A DNA stretch of 64,000 bases from Hemerocallis citrina (Eukaryota > Streptophyta > Magnoliopsida > Asparagales > Asphodelaceae). A program made the translations under genes and the position numbers. Positions within the stretch are counted from its first letter, which is position 1. Each line of letters starts with the position of its first letter. Positions 22,433 through 34,757 of the stretch are shown here, piece after piece. A model generated the notes under the pieces. That model made no database searches and was not told the origin of the DNA. It worked only from the letters and a program-made list of their open reading frames with translations. The stretch is taken from positions 102,622,953 through 102,686,952 of the forward strand of contig CM030366.1 of the NCBI GenBank assembly GCA_017893485.1, written 5' to 3'.

Positions 22433-23937
22433 TTGGTTGAGCAGATGCGAAGGTTGGAGTTGGATGTGTTGTTGCCGAGTTCTGATCGGAGTTGTTTAGT
22501 GCTTCAGCTTCAGTTGTCTCTTGTTGATCAGATCAAAAGGCTCAGGCTGGTGATGTGCAGTTGCAGGGTTTCAGAGCAGAAGTTAAGGCTAGTTCCGGAA
22601 CGGATATGGTTATTCATGCTGATGGATCGCTTCGTTTTGGATCCAGGTTGTGTGTCCCGAAGGGTGAAGTTCGTCAGAGGTTGCTTGAGGAAGCCCACCA
22701 GTCATCGTATTCTATCCATCCTAGAGGTACTAAGATGTATCGGGATTTGAAGCTTCATTTCTGGTGGCATGGTATGAAGAGGGCTGTGGCTCGGTTTGTA
22801 TCTCAGTGTTTGATCTACTAGCAGGTGAAGGTAGAGCATCAGAGGACCGCCGAACTTCTTCAACTGCTTCCCATTCCGTGTGGAAGTGGGAACACATCAC
22901 TATGGATTTTGTGACCGCTTTGCCGAGGAGTCCTAAGGGTCACAATGCCATTTGGGTGATTGTCGACCGACTGACAAAGAGTGCTTACTTCATTCCCTTC
23001 CGTGTTGGTAATTAGAGCCTAGCTGAGAAGTACATGCCTGAGATCGTCAGACTTCATGGGGTTCCAGTCAGTATTGTATCCGACAGGGATACAAGATTCC
23101 GGTCTCAGTTTTGGGAGAGTCTTCAGAGTAGTTTGGGGAGTAAATTGAAGTATAGTACAAATTTTCATCCCCAGACTGATCGACAGTCATAGAGGACCAT
23201 CCAGACTCTAGAGGACATGTTGAAGTCCTTGTATGCTGCAATTCGGTGGATCATGGGAGGACCATTTGCATCTCGTAAAGTTCTCGTACAATAACAGCTT
23301 TCAGGCAAGTCTTAAAGCTGCACCGTTCGAGATACTTTATGGGCGGAAGTGCAGATCACCAGTGTCTTGGGATGACATTAGTGAGAGACAGTTGTTGGGT
23401 CTAGAGTTGATCACCAGGACAGTTGATGCGGTGACTCAGATCATGAAGCACTTGCAGGCAGTTCTGGATAGGTAGAGGCGATGGGCTGATGTCCATCAGA
23501 GAGCTTTGGAGTTTGAGGTTGGTGACCATATTTTCCTAAGGGTATCGCCTTGGCGAGGTGTCATTCGGTTTGGTAGTGAGGGCAACCTCAGCCCTAGGTT
23601 TATTGGACCGTTCGACATTGTAGAGCGAGTAGGCAAAGTGTCCTATCGTCTTGCATTGCCCTCAGCTTTATCAGGAGTGCACGATGTTTTCCATGTCTCA
23701 CAACTCAGGAGATATATCCGAGATGAGAGGCACGTGATCGACTATTCTGAGTTGACCGTTCGGCCGGATTTGACTTGTGAGATTCTGCCAGTTGCTATTC
23801 TAGATCGGCATAAGAAAGTGCATAAGAACAAGGTCATCAAGCTGGTTCGTGTTTCTTGATATCCACACTCGCCGAGTGAGTCGAATTGGGAGTTGGAGGA
23901 GGAGATTCAGCAGAAGTTTCCTCATCTGTTTGTGTAG
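22433..23937 (+). pseudogene. Integrase and chromodomain, Tekay-like copy B
   Basis: The integrase zinc-binding region ([15 protein letters not shown]) is near 22699-22745. The core begins [16 protein letters not shown] near 22887 and continues with VSDRDTRF near 23070. The C-terminal domain starts EFEVGDHIFLRVSP near 23510. The chromodomain (ILDRHKKV, NKVIKLVRVS) ends at the stop at 23935-23937 but is cut by a TGA replacing Trp near 23857. Shared stops are CLIY*, N*SLAEK, DRQS* and DR*R. A one-base deletion near 22880 is specific to this copy. Confidence 0.88.
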
Positions 23938-24034
23938 GCTTTTGTCTTGTTCTTTCTTTTCTTTTTGGGGTTACCCTATGTACCACTTGTTTGAATCTTA
24001 AGGACGAAATTCTTCCTGTTAGGTGGGTAGGATT

Positions 24035-27000
24035 TGTAACCCCTGTTTTTCATTTTATGTGTTTTTTTCTTTTTGTGTATTTATTCTCATTGTATTTCTT
24101 TTGATCCTTATTTTGGATTTTCTTTTCTATATATCCATATATTTTATTTCATTTTTTTATTTGCTCATCTTGATTTAATTTGACAGCCTATTGTTTCGCC
24201 TCTGTTTGATTGAGCTTGTATTTTTTATCCTCATTGTTTAAACTGTTCATACCCTATTTTAGTTATTTTGTTCCCATCTCCTTATTGGTTTTTATTATTA
24301 GACCCGATTAAATCCTATTCTAAAATCTATTGGATCTTTAATACTACTCTTATAACCATCCTTATTGGTTTTTATTATTAAACCCTATAACCCATTATAA
24401 TCAACTACTCTTACCCGCAACCCGTTATCACCCCAAACCCAACCCGTCACCAAACCCTAACCCTAATTCTACCCAACCTATATATATATCCCCCACCTGC
24501 TTACCCCTTCAGTCGCAACCCTCTCATCCCCTACATCTCCCACTCTCGTCTCTAGCCTTGCACCTCCCGCTTCCATCACATCCCCGCTAGCATCAGCCAA
24601 TGCACCCCCCTCCTGCGCTGCCTCCTCTCGAAGCAGCGACAACTCCTCGGCAGCGATATCCGCAATGCCACCCTGCTCCCCCTTGCACTGCTGACACCCG
24701 ACCACCAGGCGCCCTGTCTCCACTTGTCGCGCTACAGATAGCAGTGCCAGAGCGATGCACAACCCCTTTCCCTCTCTGTCGTGCCTAGTGTCGTGCCGCC
24801 CTCCTATCGTGCTTTCAGCCAAGACTACAACAACGACAGCGCCGTTGTTGTCCAACTACCGTCACCGTTCTCCCGTGCCGTTGCCCTCCTCTCTCTTGTG
24901 TACGTGTGTTAGTTTGTGAGTTGTGCTCGTGGATTCGTTCGTTCGTTGAGTTCATTTCCCAGGAATCCATTCTCGTTATTCTTGCTTTTGTGCCGTTCCT
25001 ATCATCGTCTCTCAGGCAAGTAACTTGTATAATTTCTATTTGCATATACAACTACTAAATACCGCATGTAGTATAGTTGCTTCAAGATCTATCCCCATGA
25101 ATCCCTTGTTTGATCTTGCCTCTAGTTTTTGATCCACCCGTAGTAGTCTCGTTACACACACGAAACGAAATTTAACTTAAATCTAATTTATCCATGTTTC
25201 ATATATGTATGTTGGTTGTGAACCATAATATGATGTGTGAATCTTGCATGCTTAAAGTGTACTGGTTGTATATTCTATTGTAGATCTACTAAACACCATA
25301 TACCATGTTTCTTGGACATCTAGTATACCATATTTCACCTTTGTTATGACTTCGAAGAGTTTAGTATGATCTATGTTTATTTTATGCATGAAGAATATTT
25401 CTGTCTTTTCTGTTATCCCGTTTTTGTTCAGTATTTTGGACCCTATTAAGGTCAGTATATGAAAATGATTTGTGAATATGAATTATATAGAATTCTGTCT
25501 ACTTACCAGATTTTCTGACAGATGTCAGTTTTGATTTGTGAGTTGCGAGTTATGACTATTTTACTACAGATGTGTAGAAAGTTCCAGATTCTGTTTTATA
25601 TGAATTCTGTATGACTATTTACTTTTCTACTGATGTTAAAGATAATATTTTGATCCAATATTTTGCTGAGTATAACTAGACTTGATTGGGATTAATCCCA
25701 AATTTTTGTGAATTTAATTGATGACTTTTATAAACTATTTGATACTTGCAAACAACTACTTTACTTGCAGAATTTTCATACTATTCAGTAAAGAAACATA
25801 ATTTCAACCTGATTATATTTGCTGTCTATAAAAACTTTATGAATATGAGTTGTAGCCTTATGTATCTAATTTATCACCCTTAAGATAGATTTGGATTTAT
25901 ATTTATATTTTGTGAGATATTGCTATTTTAGTACTTCTGTGTTTATGATTCCAGATTTACAAAACTACTGTATCTTGCTGCTTACTGATTTTACTTGACT
26001 ATTCTGTCTATGGTGGAAAATTATGAAACTTTATTTTCTGTTACTAAACATACTAAGGAATACCTCATATTTTTCTTGGATTTAATCAGTAAGTTTTTAT
26101 GCCGTTTTCCTGTTTAAGAATACAAGTTTCTAATTTCTGGCTTAACATATTTTTTGGATACAAATCTATTTTGAGTCTTGTTTTTGTGAAATACTATATG
26201 ACTTATATATATTTGCTGGATTTGGCCTAGGAGTCTATTTTCTAAATCTTTTGACAGATCCAGATGTGCATGTTTGTGGCAATGGGAATCCCAAATTCGG
26301 TGCAGTACTGTCTTGTTGTCTTGAACTAGAATTTTCGTTGTCTTAGTCTATTTTGAGTCTTTCTTCATCCGTTCGTGTCCTTTGTTCAACTTTACTTGTC
26401 CCTTGTTGTCTCTTCATGTTTCTTGACTTGTTTTTGCACGTCCATGCTTGCTTGAATGATATTAAGCCAGGGTAAAAGGAAAAGATCTAACAGTGGAAAA
26501 TACAGAAACGTGTACTCGGAAGGGGATCTATAGATCCTACGTGATTATTTGATAATTGATACTTGAGGCTTGATACTTGATACTTGAGGCTTGATAATTG
26601 ATACTTGATTACTTGATATTTGTCCCTAAGTTCACTGCCCTCTATGATCCACTATGAAATCTAAAACGAAATTATTTGAATGTAGCAACCATGTGGTAAA
26701 AACCTGGAACGCATGAAGTGCTACCTAGTTAGGATTAGATACAAGACTTGAATATGATCACTTGACACTTGCTACTTGTTACTTGTAAATGATACTTGAT
26801 TCTTGACACTTGTCACTTGTCACTTGTTACTCGTTACTCGTTGCATGATACTTGTTTACTTGACACTTGTTACATACCACTTGCACTTGTTCATCTTGCC
26901 ATGCTAGCTGTTTCTATTCTTGATCTAGAGTTAGTTCTCTGTTTTGTTGACTCATCCCTTCCATGCTATTCTTTCTTCCACTGTTACTCTATTCTTGTCT

Positions 27001-27487
27001 ATTTATATTTTCTGTACTTGTTGCCTGCACTACAAGCGGCCCATAATTTGCATTGTGAGTCGTTTGTTTCTCTTTCCTTGTTTCTGTAATTTATTGAATT
27101 GCAGATTATGGTGATCAGCTGTCCGATGGAGTAGGTGATCTGTGATTCTAGTTGGCTGGAGTTTTTGCTATATCTATTTATTTTCTTGTTGCTTATCTTG
27201 AATAATTATACTTGGTTACTTGGATTATTTTGTATTGGGCAATATGACCCAGAATTATTAACTTGTTCAATCTGGTTTATTTGAGATTATTAAATTTTGT
27301 TTCAAGTAAATTCATGTTGGTATATTGATTCATATTTTCATGCGTGGTTGATTTCTCATTGTTATCTCTTGTTTATACTTGTGCTTGTTGTAAAGATCCT
27401 GACAGCTTATGGATGATGAAAATCATTCGCTGGACTTAGTCACGTATGCGTATTCCGTATTCATTTTTGGGAAGCGGGGCCGTGACA
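24035..27487 (+). repeat. 3' LTR of Tekay-like copy B
   Basis: It starts TGTAACCCCTG after the purine-rich tract AGGTGGGTAGGAT (24021-24033) and ends CCGTGACA before the GAAAT duplication. A local duplication of CCTTATTGGTTTTTATTATTA (near 24279 and 24359) is absent from the 5' LTR. Confidence 0.95.
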
Positions 27488-27600
27488 GAAATAAAATCTG
27501 AGATGAATTGTGTCATTACTAAACATCGTTAGGAATTAAAATATGATTTTTATGTGATTTTGAAATGATTTTATAGTCTACTTTTATACACAAGTATTTT
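27488..27600 (+). repeat. Old Tekay-related LTR, last visible segment
   Basis: After the GAAAT duplication the text TTACTAAACATCGTTAGGAATTAAA resembles the Tekay-like LTR interior (TTACTAAACATACTAGGTAAT). The right limit, against the following minus-strand LTR, is uncertain. Confidence 0.45.
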
Positions 27601-29296
27601 GACTCTTACATGCTGCATGAACATATAACTCAAGCATGGATTCTTACTACATCACAAGCATGGGTTCTTTTTCTACAACTCAAGCATGGATTCTTACTAC
27701 ATCACAAGCATGGGTTCTTTAAACTAAGCTACTATCTAAGCTTACCTACATATTACAAGAACTACTTCTTTTAGGGATTACAAGTCCCATTTATTACAAG
27801 GAACTAGTTTTACCAATTTACAAGTTCCTACATAAACAATAATCAACTCTTATTGAGTTACAAATAAACTTACTTTCCTTCAATCCTACAATTCTTACAT
27901 CAAGAAAACTTACTTTTTTTTAACTAAAAGTTAGTAAAGACATGATCTTTATTAGGGTGGGAAACAATATAAAACAAAAATACTATCTTTTAATTAGCAT
28001 GTTAAGTCCTATAACTCCAAGAATGGGTAAGTAACCATTTTCACTTTACTAACTTTATATGCACATAGCAAAAAGTCCAAGTTGTTAACTTGTGTTTAAC
28101 TAAGTAACCAAAACAACAACCATAAACATAACAAGTTCAAAGATCTCATCTTTATGTGTTTTTTTTTCTTTTGTGAGTTCCATTCTTTCAACTTTCCTTA
28201 TATGAAAAACCCCTTTTTTTATTCAACCATTCTTATGTTTATTTCTTTAGTCCAAGTAGTGAAATTTAACCATAATAACAACAATAGTAGTAGCAAGGCT
28301 AAAGATCCAATCTTTATGTGTTTTAAATTAATTTCCACCATTCAAACTTTCCATGGGATCCTTGTGATCCAACCCACTACTTATATACTCAATAATTAGT
28401 CCAAGTTGTTTTAATCAGCATACAACATACATACACACATATAACCATAAGTAGAGAGCAAATTAAACAAAAATCAACATACAAAAATAGTAAAGAAACC
28501 CCCACCTTTGTTTTACTTTGTAGGAATGACTAGCTATGCTACTTCTCCTTCCTCCTAGCTTTGTTTGAAAGCTCCAAACCGAAAAGAGAAACTCTAGGGT
28601 TTTCTTCTGTTTCTTTTTCTCTCCAAAAATTCGGTAAATGAGGCAAGGGGGTGAGGGTGGGGGTATTTGTAGGATGAAGGAGAAGGGTTGGAGTTCATAA
28701 TGTGCTAGGGTTTTATTCACAAATCCCCTTGGGGATGTTGGCCGGCCAAGCATGAGGAGGTGGAGGGGGTGAGGTGGCATGGTGAGGTGGAGGTGGAGAC
28801 TTCTAGTAGAAGTTAACCCTAGATCTTTTATGTAACCCTAATTAATCCAAACCCTAGGTTTTATCCTACCACTTAATCCTAGCCATCCAATTTTAGATTA
28901 GTCATGACAAAAATATATTTTTTGTCCAAAACACATACTACATGATTTATACGGACACATGAAATCGATGCAATATGCGCACGTATAGATTAATAAGTGT
29001 ACTAATAATTTCCATCTGTAAAACCGCACAATCTGTATAAAAATAATTAAATTCTAAAAATAATAATAAAAATAAATTTTTATTATCAGCTCGGAGGTTT
29101 ACAGTACCAATTTGATACAATACAGATGTATATAGGCCGGTACTTATACAGATGGTGGTTAATAATTAAACTAAGTAATATCCATCAAAATATCTCAATT
29201 CCGAAAATAAAATAAAATAATTAAATAATAACAATAATTAATAATAATAAATAAATAAATAAAAATATTTATTATTTAACAGGTCGGGATATTACA
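27601..29296 (-). repeat. LTR (solo or partial) on the minus strand
   Basis: On the minus strand it begins at 29296 with TGTAATATCCCGACC, a typical LTR start of the superfamily also seen at 12074 and 35271. It shares their GGCCGGCCAA segment (28740-28749) and the AGGTGGG leader end (near 28506). No convincing opposite end or TSD could be found, so the left limit is approximate. It contains a 50-bp tandem duplication at 27627-27720. Confidence 0.6.
27627..27720. repeat. 50-bp tandem duplication
   Basis: AACTCAAGCATGGATTCTTA starts at 27627 and again at 27677. The two copies are nearly identical for about 44 bases (to GGGTTCTTT), so the duplication looks recent. Confidence 0.9.
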
Positions 29297-29688
29297 AGTA
29301 ACATGAAGCTCAAATGTATGGAAGTATGGGTTTCTGAACCCATTGAGATGACCCAAGAAATTTGCCCAATAATGCCTGTCAGGGAAGGGAAGAGTCCCGA
29401 TTCTCACTAGCCTAAACGATAAGCAATGCTTGAACAGGAGTGTACGAGAATTGAAACAGTTTCATTTCATCTTTCTATTTATGTGGTCGAACCACCAGGT
29501 GGTAATATGTTTTCGTCTCTTCAAAATGAAAATCGGACGTTCCATAAAAAAAATCTTAAATACTATTTAGGCCTCTTGCATGATACTGAATTTCTATTAG
29601 ACTCTTTGAATTTTTAACTTAATTTGTTATAAATCCCTGAAACAATACATAACAAACAATATGTTCCGGCCAACCATGACGATCAAGG
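29297..29688. other. Spacer without recognised features
   Basis: AT-rich sequence with no element ends and no convincing coding. The last five bases, CAAGG, are the left TSD of the following copia element. Confidence 0.5.
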
Positions 29689-30479
29689 TGTTGGGTTTAT
29701 ATGTCTTCCATACTATATCCGAATATGAGAAGAGAGTGTCACAAGAGAGGAATCGAAGCTATGATTGGACCAAAGAAGAGACGTAGTAGAAGCAGCAATT
29801 AGAGCGGGTGCGATCGACTGCATAGTAGACCGGACACTCCTCTGGAATTGGTGAGGGTCAAGTCAGTCGACTGCAAGTTGTGCAGTTGCTCATGGTTGAA
29901 GTTTGTGTTCGAGTGCGGGTCTTAGGGATCTGTTCGGAGTCTAACTTCTTCATCAAGTTAGATTGTATGGCTCTCCTTTTATAGTTTTTTTTCAGGAAAC
30001 ATCGGATGATTAATGTATCAAGTGTATCAAACTAGGATTTCTGTAGATCTCTATATAATCAATGTAAACGGCTCAAAGAACAAGATAATTCTATTGAGTA
30101 CTGAATAGAAGAAGATAGTACTTCATCTGAGGTGAGAAATTTTCTATTGTAAACAACAAGTAGTTCTAGTTAGGCTTGAGAAAGAGGGTCGCAGTGAGAA
30201 TTGTAATATTCTTGTATCTTCTCGAGTTGAATAATATCTTGTTTCTTCTTCCCCGGGATTAAGGTAAAAGCCCCAACTGGGACAATTTGTGTGTGCTTTA
30301 TGTGATTGGTGTGATCTAGTATTTGCTTGGTGGTTTGTATTGATCGTGTTGCATAACTCAACAACATCCTGATGCTTCTGCAAGCGATAAATCCTTAACA
30401 AGTGGTATCAGAGCATCAGGTTTATGGGTTTGTTCTAATTCCTTGGAGAGGATAGCAGATCAGAGCACGAAGATCAAGA

Positions 30480-31791
30480 AGTTTGTTGGTAAGATCAATT
30501 TCAATCTATGAAAAGTGGACATGTATGACACATTGACTCAAAATGGCTTGCATCTTGCCTTAGATGGAGAAGAAAAGTAGTCAACTGACATAAAGCAGGA
30601 GAAGTGGGATGTGATTTATTTAAAGGCATTGAGTTTAATCCGGTTGCAATTGGCGGACAAAGTCAAGTGTGATATCCTTGAGGAGAAAATCGACATGTCT
30701 ATAGGTGAGACTCAAATCTGACAACTCCGATCAGATATACTGGAAGAGTAAGATGTTTTCCTTTTTAAGTGAAGGATGTTACCCATCTTCAAGATCAAAT
30801 TATGGAGGTCAATAAGATAATATCTGAACTGAAGGTGATTAACAATGATGATCTTAGTGAATAGGATAAAGTTTTCAACTTGATATATTCACTACTAGTT
30901 TCTGATGATCACTTGATAACTACCATGCTACATGAAAAATCTGCCAAGGTGACACTTATAGTAGTAGGGGTGATCAAGGGTTTGAAGGAAGATAAACAGA
31001 GGAAGGAGACTCGTAAAGAGGGATCTATTTCTATAGGGTGTTTGGCAGTAGATATTGATACTTCAATTGGAAGAGATACGACACACAAGGGTAAGATTCA
31101 TTACCACCAATGTAGAAGGATTGAGCACTATAAGAGAGACTGTCATAAGTGGTTGAATCAGAAGGGTGCACACATAGTCGGCGTCAGCATCTCTGACTCA
31201 GGTCATAACTTAAACTGTATTCTGATTTCAAGTTCTTTAGATATGAATACGAGATGATATCTTGATTCTGGATATCTTTCTCATATTTGCTCCAAGAGGG
31301 AGATGTTTTTTTACTTATAAATTAACAACATGTCGTAGTGTGAGAACGGTGATTGGTGAGGTTGTGAAGTAGTGGGTGAGGGAACAGTTCAGTTGGAGAC
31401 GCCAGATGTTAAAGGGTTCATACTAGAAGAGGTCATGCATAATCCTTTCATGAAACAAAATCTGATACCCTTAGGCACTCTGGATGCTCGAGGCTCAGCT
31501 CGAGGTAGAATTTTGACAGTTTGGGATAGCTGTTATAAGGTGCTGAAGGGTAAGAGGGGGATTGGGCAGGGTCAGCAAAAACTCTACCAGCTTTGTGGGT
31601 GCAGGAAAACTTGGTCAAGTGTTTGGAAGCTCATTGTTCCTAAAATATCATCTAGTAAGTCGTCACTAGAATCACCGAAGCGAAACTACAATATTCAAAT
31701 ACCGTTGGGAGGTGGAGAAAGCCTCGGGGTAGGTGGAGTTCGTTTGGAGGGTGACACCTCCATGAGAACATCTACTGGGGTGTGCCCTTGA
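30480..31791 (+). pseudogene. Copia Gag, protease start and gag-pre-integrase remnant
   Basis: Gag-like sequence runs from about 30490 with several stops. The zinc knuckle near 31096-31140 reads HQCRRIEHYKRDC, where the first Cys of CX2CX4HX4C is replaced by His. A protease-like YLDSGYLSHIC follows near 31260; copia elements usually have WxLDSGASxHM. The last frame (31372-31791) contains NPFMKQNLIPLGTLD, typical of the copia region between protease and integrase, then ends. Nothing of integrase or RT remains. Confidence 0.75.
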
Positions 31792-32084
31792 AGGGGGCAT
31801 ATGATTGGAGAAAAAGAGGTGAAGATAGATTCAACTAGCAGAAGAAGTCATAGAACTAGGGTTGTTTACAAAGCGGAGATGAAAAGATCCTAGAAGAGTT
31901 TAAATCACACATGTGTGTATTCATAATATGCAATCCAATGTGGAGATTGCTGGGTTTATATGTCTTGCATACTATATCCGAATATGAGAAGATAGTGTTA
32001 CAAGAGAGGAATTGAAGCGACAACTGGATCGAAGAAGAGAGGTAGCAGAAGTAGCAAATAGAGTAGGGCATTCGACTGCATAGT

Positions 32085-32813
32085 TGTAACATCCCGCAAA
32101 ATAGTATATAACTATTTTGTACATTAGTCCTTGTACAATTCAAAATTTGCACGTATTAATTAGTTTTTCTCTGTTTTAATTGAGTAAGTATTCGGACATA
32201 TTATTTAATATATTTTGAGTCCGACAATGGTACAATTGTTGAACCAGAGTTAGGATAATTTCTCAATTAAATTGTACGTTTATCTTAACTATAATCAAGA
32301 CGGAACGTATAATATTTCTATAGTGAAAAAATTATTTTATATATATATATATACAAATCTTTTCTTTGAGATGTGTATGCATCTGTCATATACGTATGTA
32401 TGAATACATGTGTATATGTATATATACTTATGAGTGTGTGTGTGTATGTATTTTGTACAAAACCCTAAACCATTCATCCAAACCCTAAAATCACTAATCA
32501 TAAACTATGTGCTTGTATTGGGTATGGTCACCCTCTCTTTCACTCCCCCCCTCCCCCAATTTAAACCATATTTTTCCATCAAGTTATTATCTTCTTCATT
32601 TCTTCCAAACCCTAAAATCATTCTTCCTTCAAAATCCTAACTTTTAGCATTTCCTTGCATTTCTTCAACTTCATTTCTTTCTTTAAAATTTTGTTTGGAA
32701 AATTGAAGAGCAAAGCATTCAAGGAGAAGAAGGCTAGGCGCACGGAGCAAGGTGCTAGGAGGTGGAAAGCCAAATTGGGAGAAAGAGAAGAAGAAATCGA
32801 GAAAAGCTTCTTA
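32085..32813 (+). repeat. LTR 5' fragment of another family fused to a TRIM
   Basis: It starts TGTAACATCCCGC right after the ATAGT duplication. It contains a TATA tract (32337-32353) and a leader with AAACCCTAA-like motifs near 32460-32490. It stops abruptly at 32813, where the TRIM LTR starts. It has no CA end of its own. Confidence 0.65.
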
Positions 32814-32860
32814 TGTAACACCTCGTACTTAAAGAGTATATATATATAATATTATACGGA

Positions 32861-32896
<36 letters not shown>

Positions 32897-33476
32897 TGTG
32901 AGAAGTGGTAGTTGGCCTATAGGTAATTCTATAGGGCTATGAATTAATGGATTAATGGAAAGAGCCTATAGAAATTCTATGGGTCTTAGGGGAAAATGTG
33001 CATTGAATGATGAAATGAATGAATGAAAGAAAAGTGGCTGTGCACTTGGGCGTGGGTTATGTCCCACATCGGAAAATGGAGAAGAAAGAGAAGAGTGTAT
33101 ATTAGTTTGCTATGATCAAGAGGCATCTTATAGTCTGGACACCTTTTGTGAGGCACGCCTGTGGTGAGCAGTTGTTAGAATTTTATTTGTTAACGTATTT
33201 CACGCACGTGTAGCCACGTGCACAGTTGAGCCAGGGCTCGGGGCATTACAAATGGTATCAGAGCCGACTTTCGACACCGAGTATGTGTAAGATGTATGTC
33301 TGAGAGGGAGCGAGGTTGGTACAGGTCATCCGAGTAGGGGCCTGTACAACTAGCAGAATCAGGGTAGTTCTCTCCACACCGGCTAAAAAGGGATCTTGAA
33401 TCAGGTTGCATGTTTCGGGCTCAGCGAGGGAGCTGAGTTCTTAAGGGAGGGTGTATGTAACACCCCGTACTTAAGA

Positions 33477-33527
<51 letters not shown>

Positions 33528-33533
33528 TATTAT

Positions 33534-33585
<52 letters not shown>

Positions 33586-33928
33586 TGTGAGAAGTGGTAG
33601 TTGGCCTATAGGAGATTTTATAGGGCTATGGATTAATGGAAGAAGCCTATAGAAATTCTATGGGGCTTTGGGGAAAATGTGTATTAAATGATGAAATGAA
33701 TGAATGAAAGAAAAGTGGCTGTGCACTTCGGCCTGGGCTATGTCCCACATCGAAAAATGGAGAAGAGAGAGAAGAGTGTATATTAGTTTGCCTATGATCA
33801 AGAGGCAACTAATAGTCCGGACACCTTTTGTGAGGCACGCCTGTGGTGGGCAGTTATTAGAATTTTATTTATTCGCATATTGCGCGCTTGTGTAGCCACG
33901 CAGCTGAGCCAGGGCTCGGGTCATTACA
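32814..33928 (+). mobile_element. TRIM retrotransposon (miniature LTR element)
   Basis: Two similar LTRs (32814-33250, TGTAACACCTCG...GGCATTACA; 33456-33928, TGTAACACCCCG...GTCATTACA) flank only 205 bp. The internal part starts with a tRNA-Met primer site (33253-33264) and ends with purine-rich TTAAGGGAGGGTG. Each LTR carries a TA/TAA microsatellite and the segments GTCCCACATCG and CCTATGATCAAGAG-like. There is no coding capacity. The right flank has ATAGT, but the left flank of the TRIM itself (TCTTA) does not match; the ATAGT partner lies at 32080. Confidence 0.88.
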
Positions 33929-34757
33929 ATAGTCGACCATCTACCCCTCTGGAATTGGCGAGGGCCATGTCGGTCAATTGCAAGTTGTGCAGTCAACCGA
34001 TCACGCCGAGGCTTGTGTTCGGGGGCGGGTCTTGGGGATCCGTTTGGAGTCCGACTCCTTCATCAAGTTAGAACGTACGGTTTTCCTTGTATGGTTATCT
34101 TTATAGCAAATATCGTATGGTTAATGTATCAGGTGTATCAAACTAGGGTTTTCAAAATGTCGGGGTTATAACGGCGCAACACCCAAATGCCGGGGTAATT
34201 ATGCCCTGGTTTCCATGTTATTTTGTAGTGAGATCTCTATATAATCAATGTAAACAGCTCAAAGAACGAGATAATTCTATTGAGTGCCAAATAGAAGAAA
34301 ATAGTACTTCATCAGAGAGATGAGAGATTCTCCATTGTAAACAACAAGTAGTTCCAGTTAGGCCTGAGAGAGAGGGTCGCGGTGAGAATTGTAATATTAT
34401 TATATGTTCTCTAGTTGAATAGTATCTCTGTTCTTCCGCCTCAGGATTAAGACAAAAGCCCTAACTAGGATAATTCTTATTTGCTTTGTGTAGTTGATGT
34501 GATCTAGAATTTGCTTGGTAGTTTGAATTGATCGTATCACATCACTCAACAAGATCTCGACGCTTTAGCAAGTGATAAATCTCTAACACGAGGTATGTGT
34601 AGATTATTTGCTCATGTTGATCAAGTTGTTTATTTAGCGGGTACATGTGGGTTACGAATTATTTGTGAGGAAAAAGAATGTGTTTATATTCTTTAAACTA
34701 GCTTCGGGGATGGAAATCAAGAGAGAGATTTCCTAGGACATGCACTGAGGTTTCTAG

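Larger units (their letters stand above)
15666..27487 (+). mobile_element. Complete Tekay/Del-like Ty3 chromovirus, copy B, TSD GAAAT
   Basis: A full 11.8-kb LTR retrotransposon: 5' LTR 15666-19096, tRNA-Met primer site, gag, protease, RT, RNase H, integrase, chromodomain (19270-23937), and 3' LTR 24035-27487. It is flanked by perfect GAAAT duplications (15661-15665, 27488-27492). The LTRs are unusually long (about 3.43 and 3.45 kb). LTR divergence is patchy: over about 190 bases near 17041 versus 25426 I see one difference, while the segment near 16861 versus 25241 differs much more. The coding region is broken by the eight stops shared with copy A plus further stops and indels of its own. 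Confidence 0.96.
29689..34588 (+). mobile_element. Deleted Ty1/copia retrotransposon, TSD CAAGG/CGAGG
   Basis: The 5' LTR (29689-30400, 712 bp, TGTTGGG...CTTAACA) is followed by a tRNA-Met primer site at 30403-30414, about 1.5 kb of internal sequence, a polypurine-like CCAATGTGGAGAT, and a 3' LTR (31948-34588) split by another insertion at 32085-33928. The flanks CAAGG (29684-29688) and CGAGG (34589-34593) differ at one base. Integrase, RT and RNase H are absent, so the element is internally deleted and could only have moved in trans, or was deleted after insertion. Confidence 0.9.
31948..34588 (+). repeat. Copia 3' LTR, interrupted
   Basis: The first part, 31948-32084 (TGCTGGGTTTATATG), matches the 5' LTR start. 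The second part, 33934-34588, matches from TCGACC onward and ends TCTCTAACA. The insertion between them carries ATAGT duplications at 32080-32084 and 33929-33933. Confidence 0.9.

Noticed and set aside
27488..29296. Full-length LTR retrotransposon on the minus strand
   Set aside because: Only one LTR-like unit without primer site or coding region; no matching TSD could be located.
33480..33590. Frame with Tyr/Asn runs near 33396-33590 as a gene
   Set aside because: It translates the TA and TAA microsatellites of the TRIM LTR.
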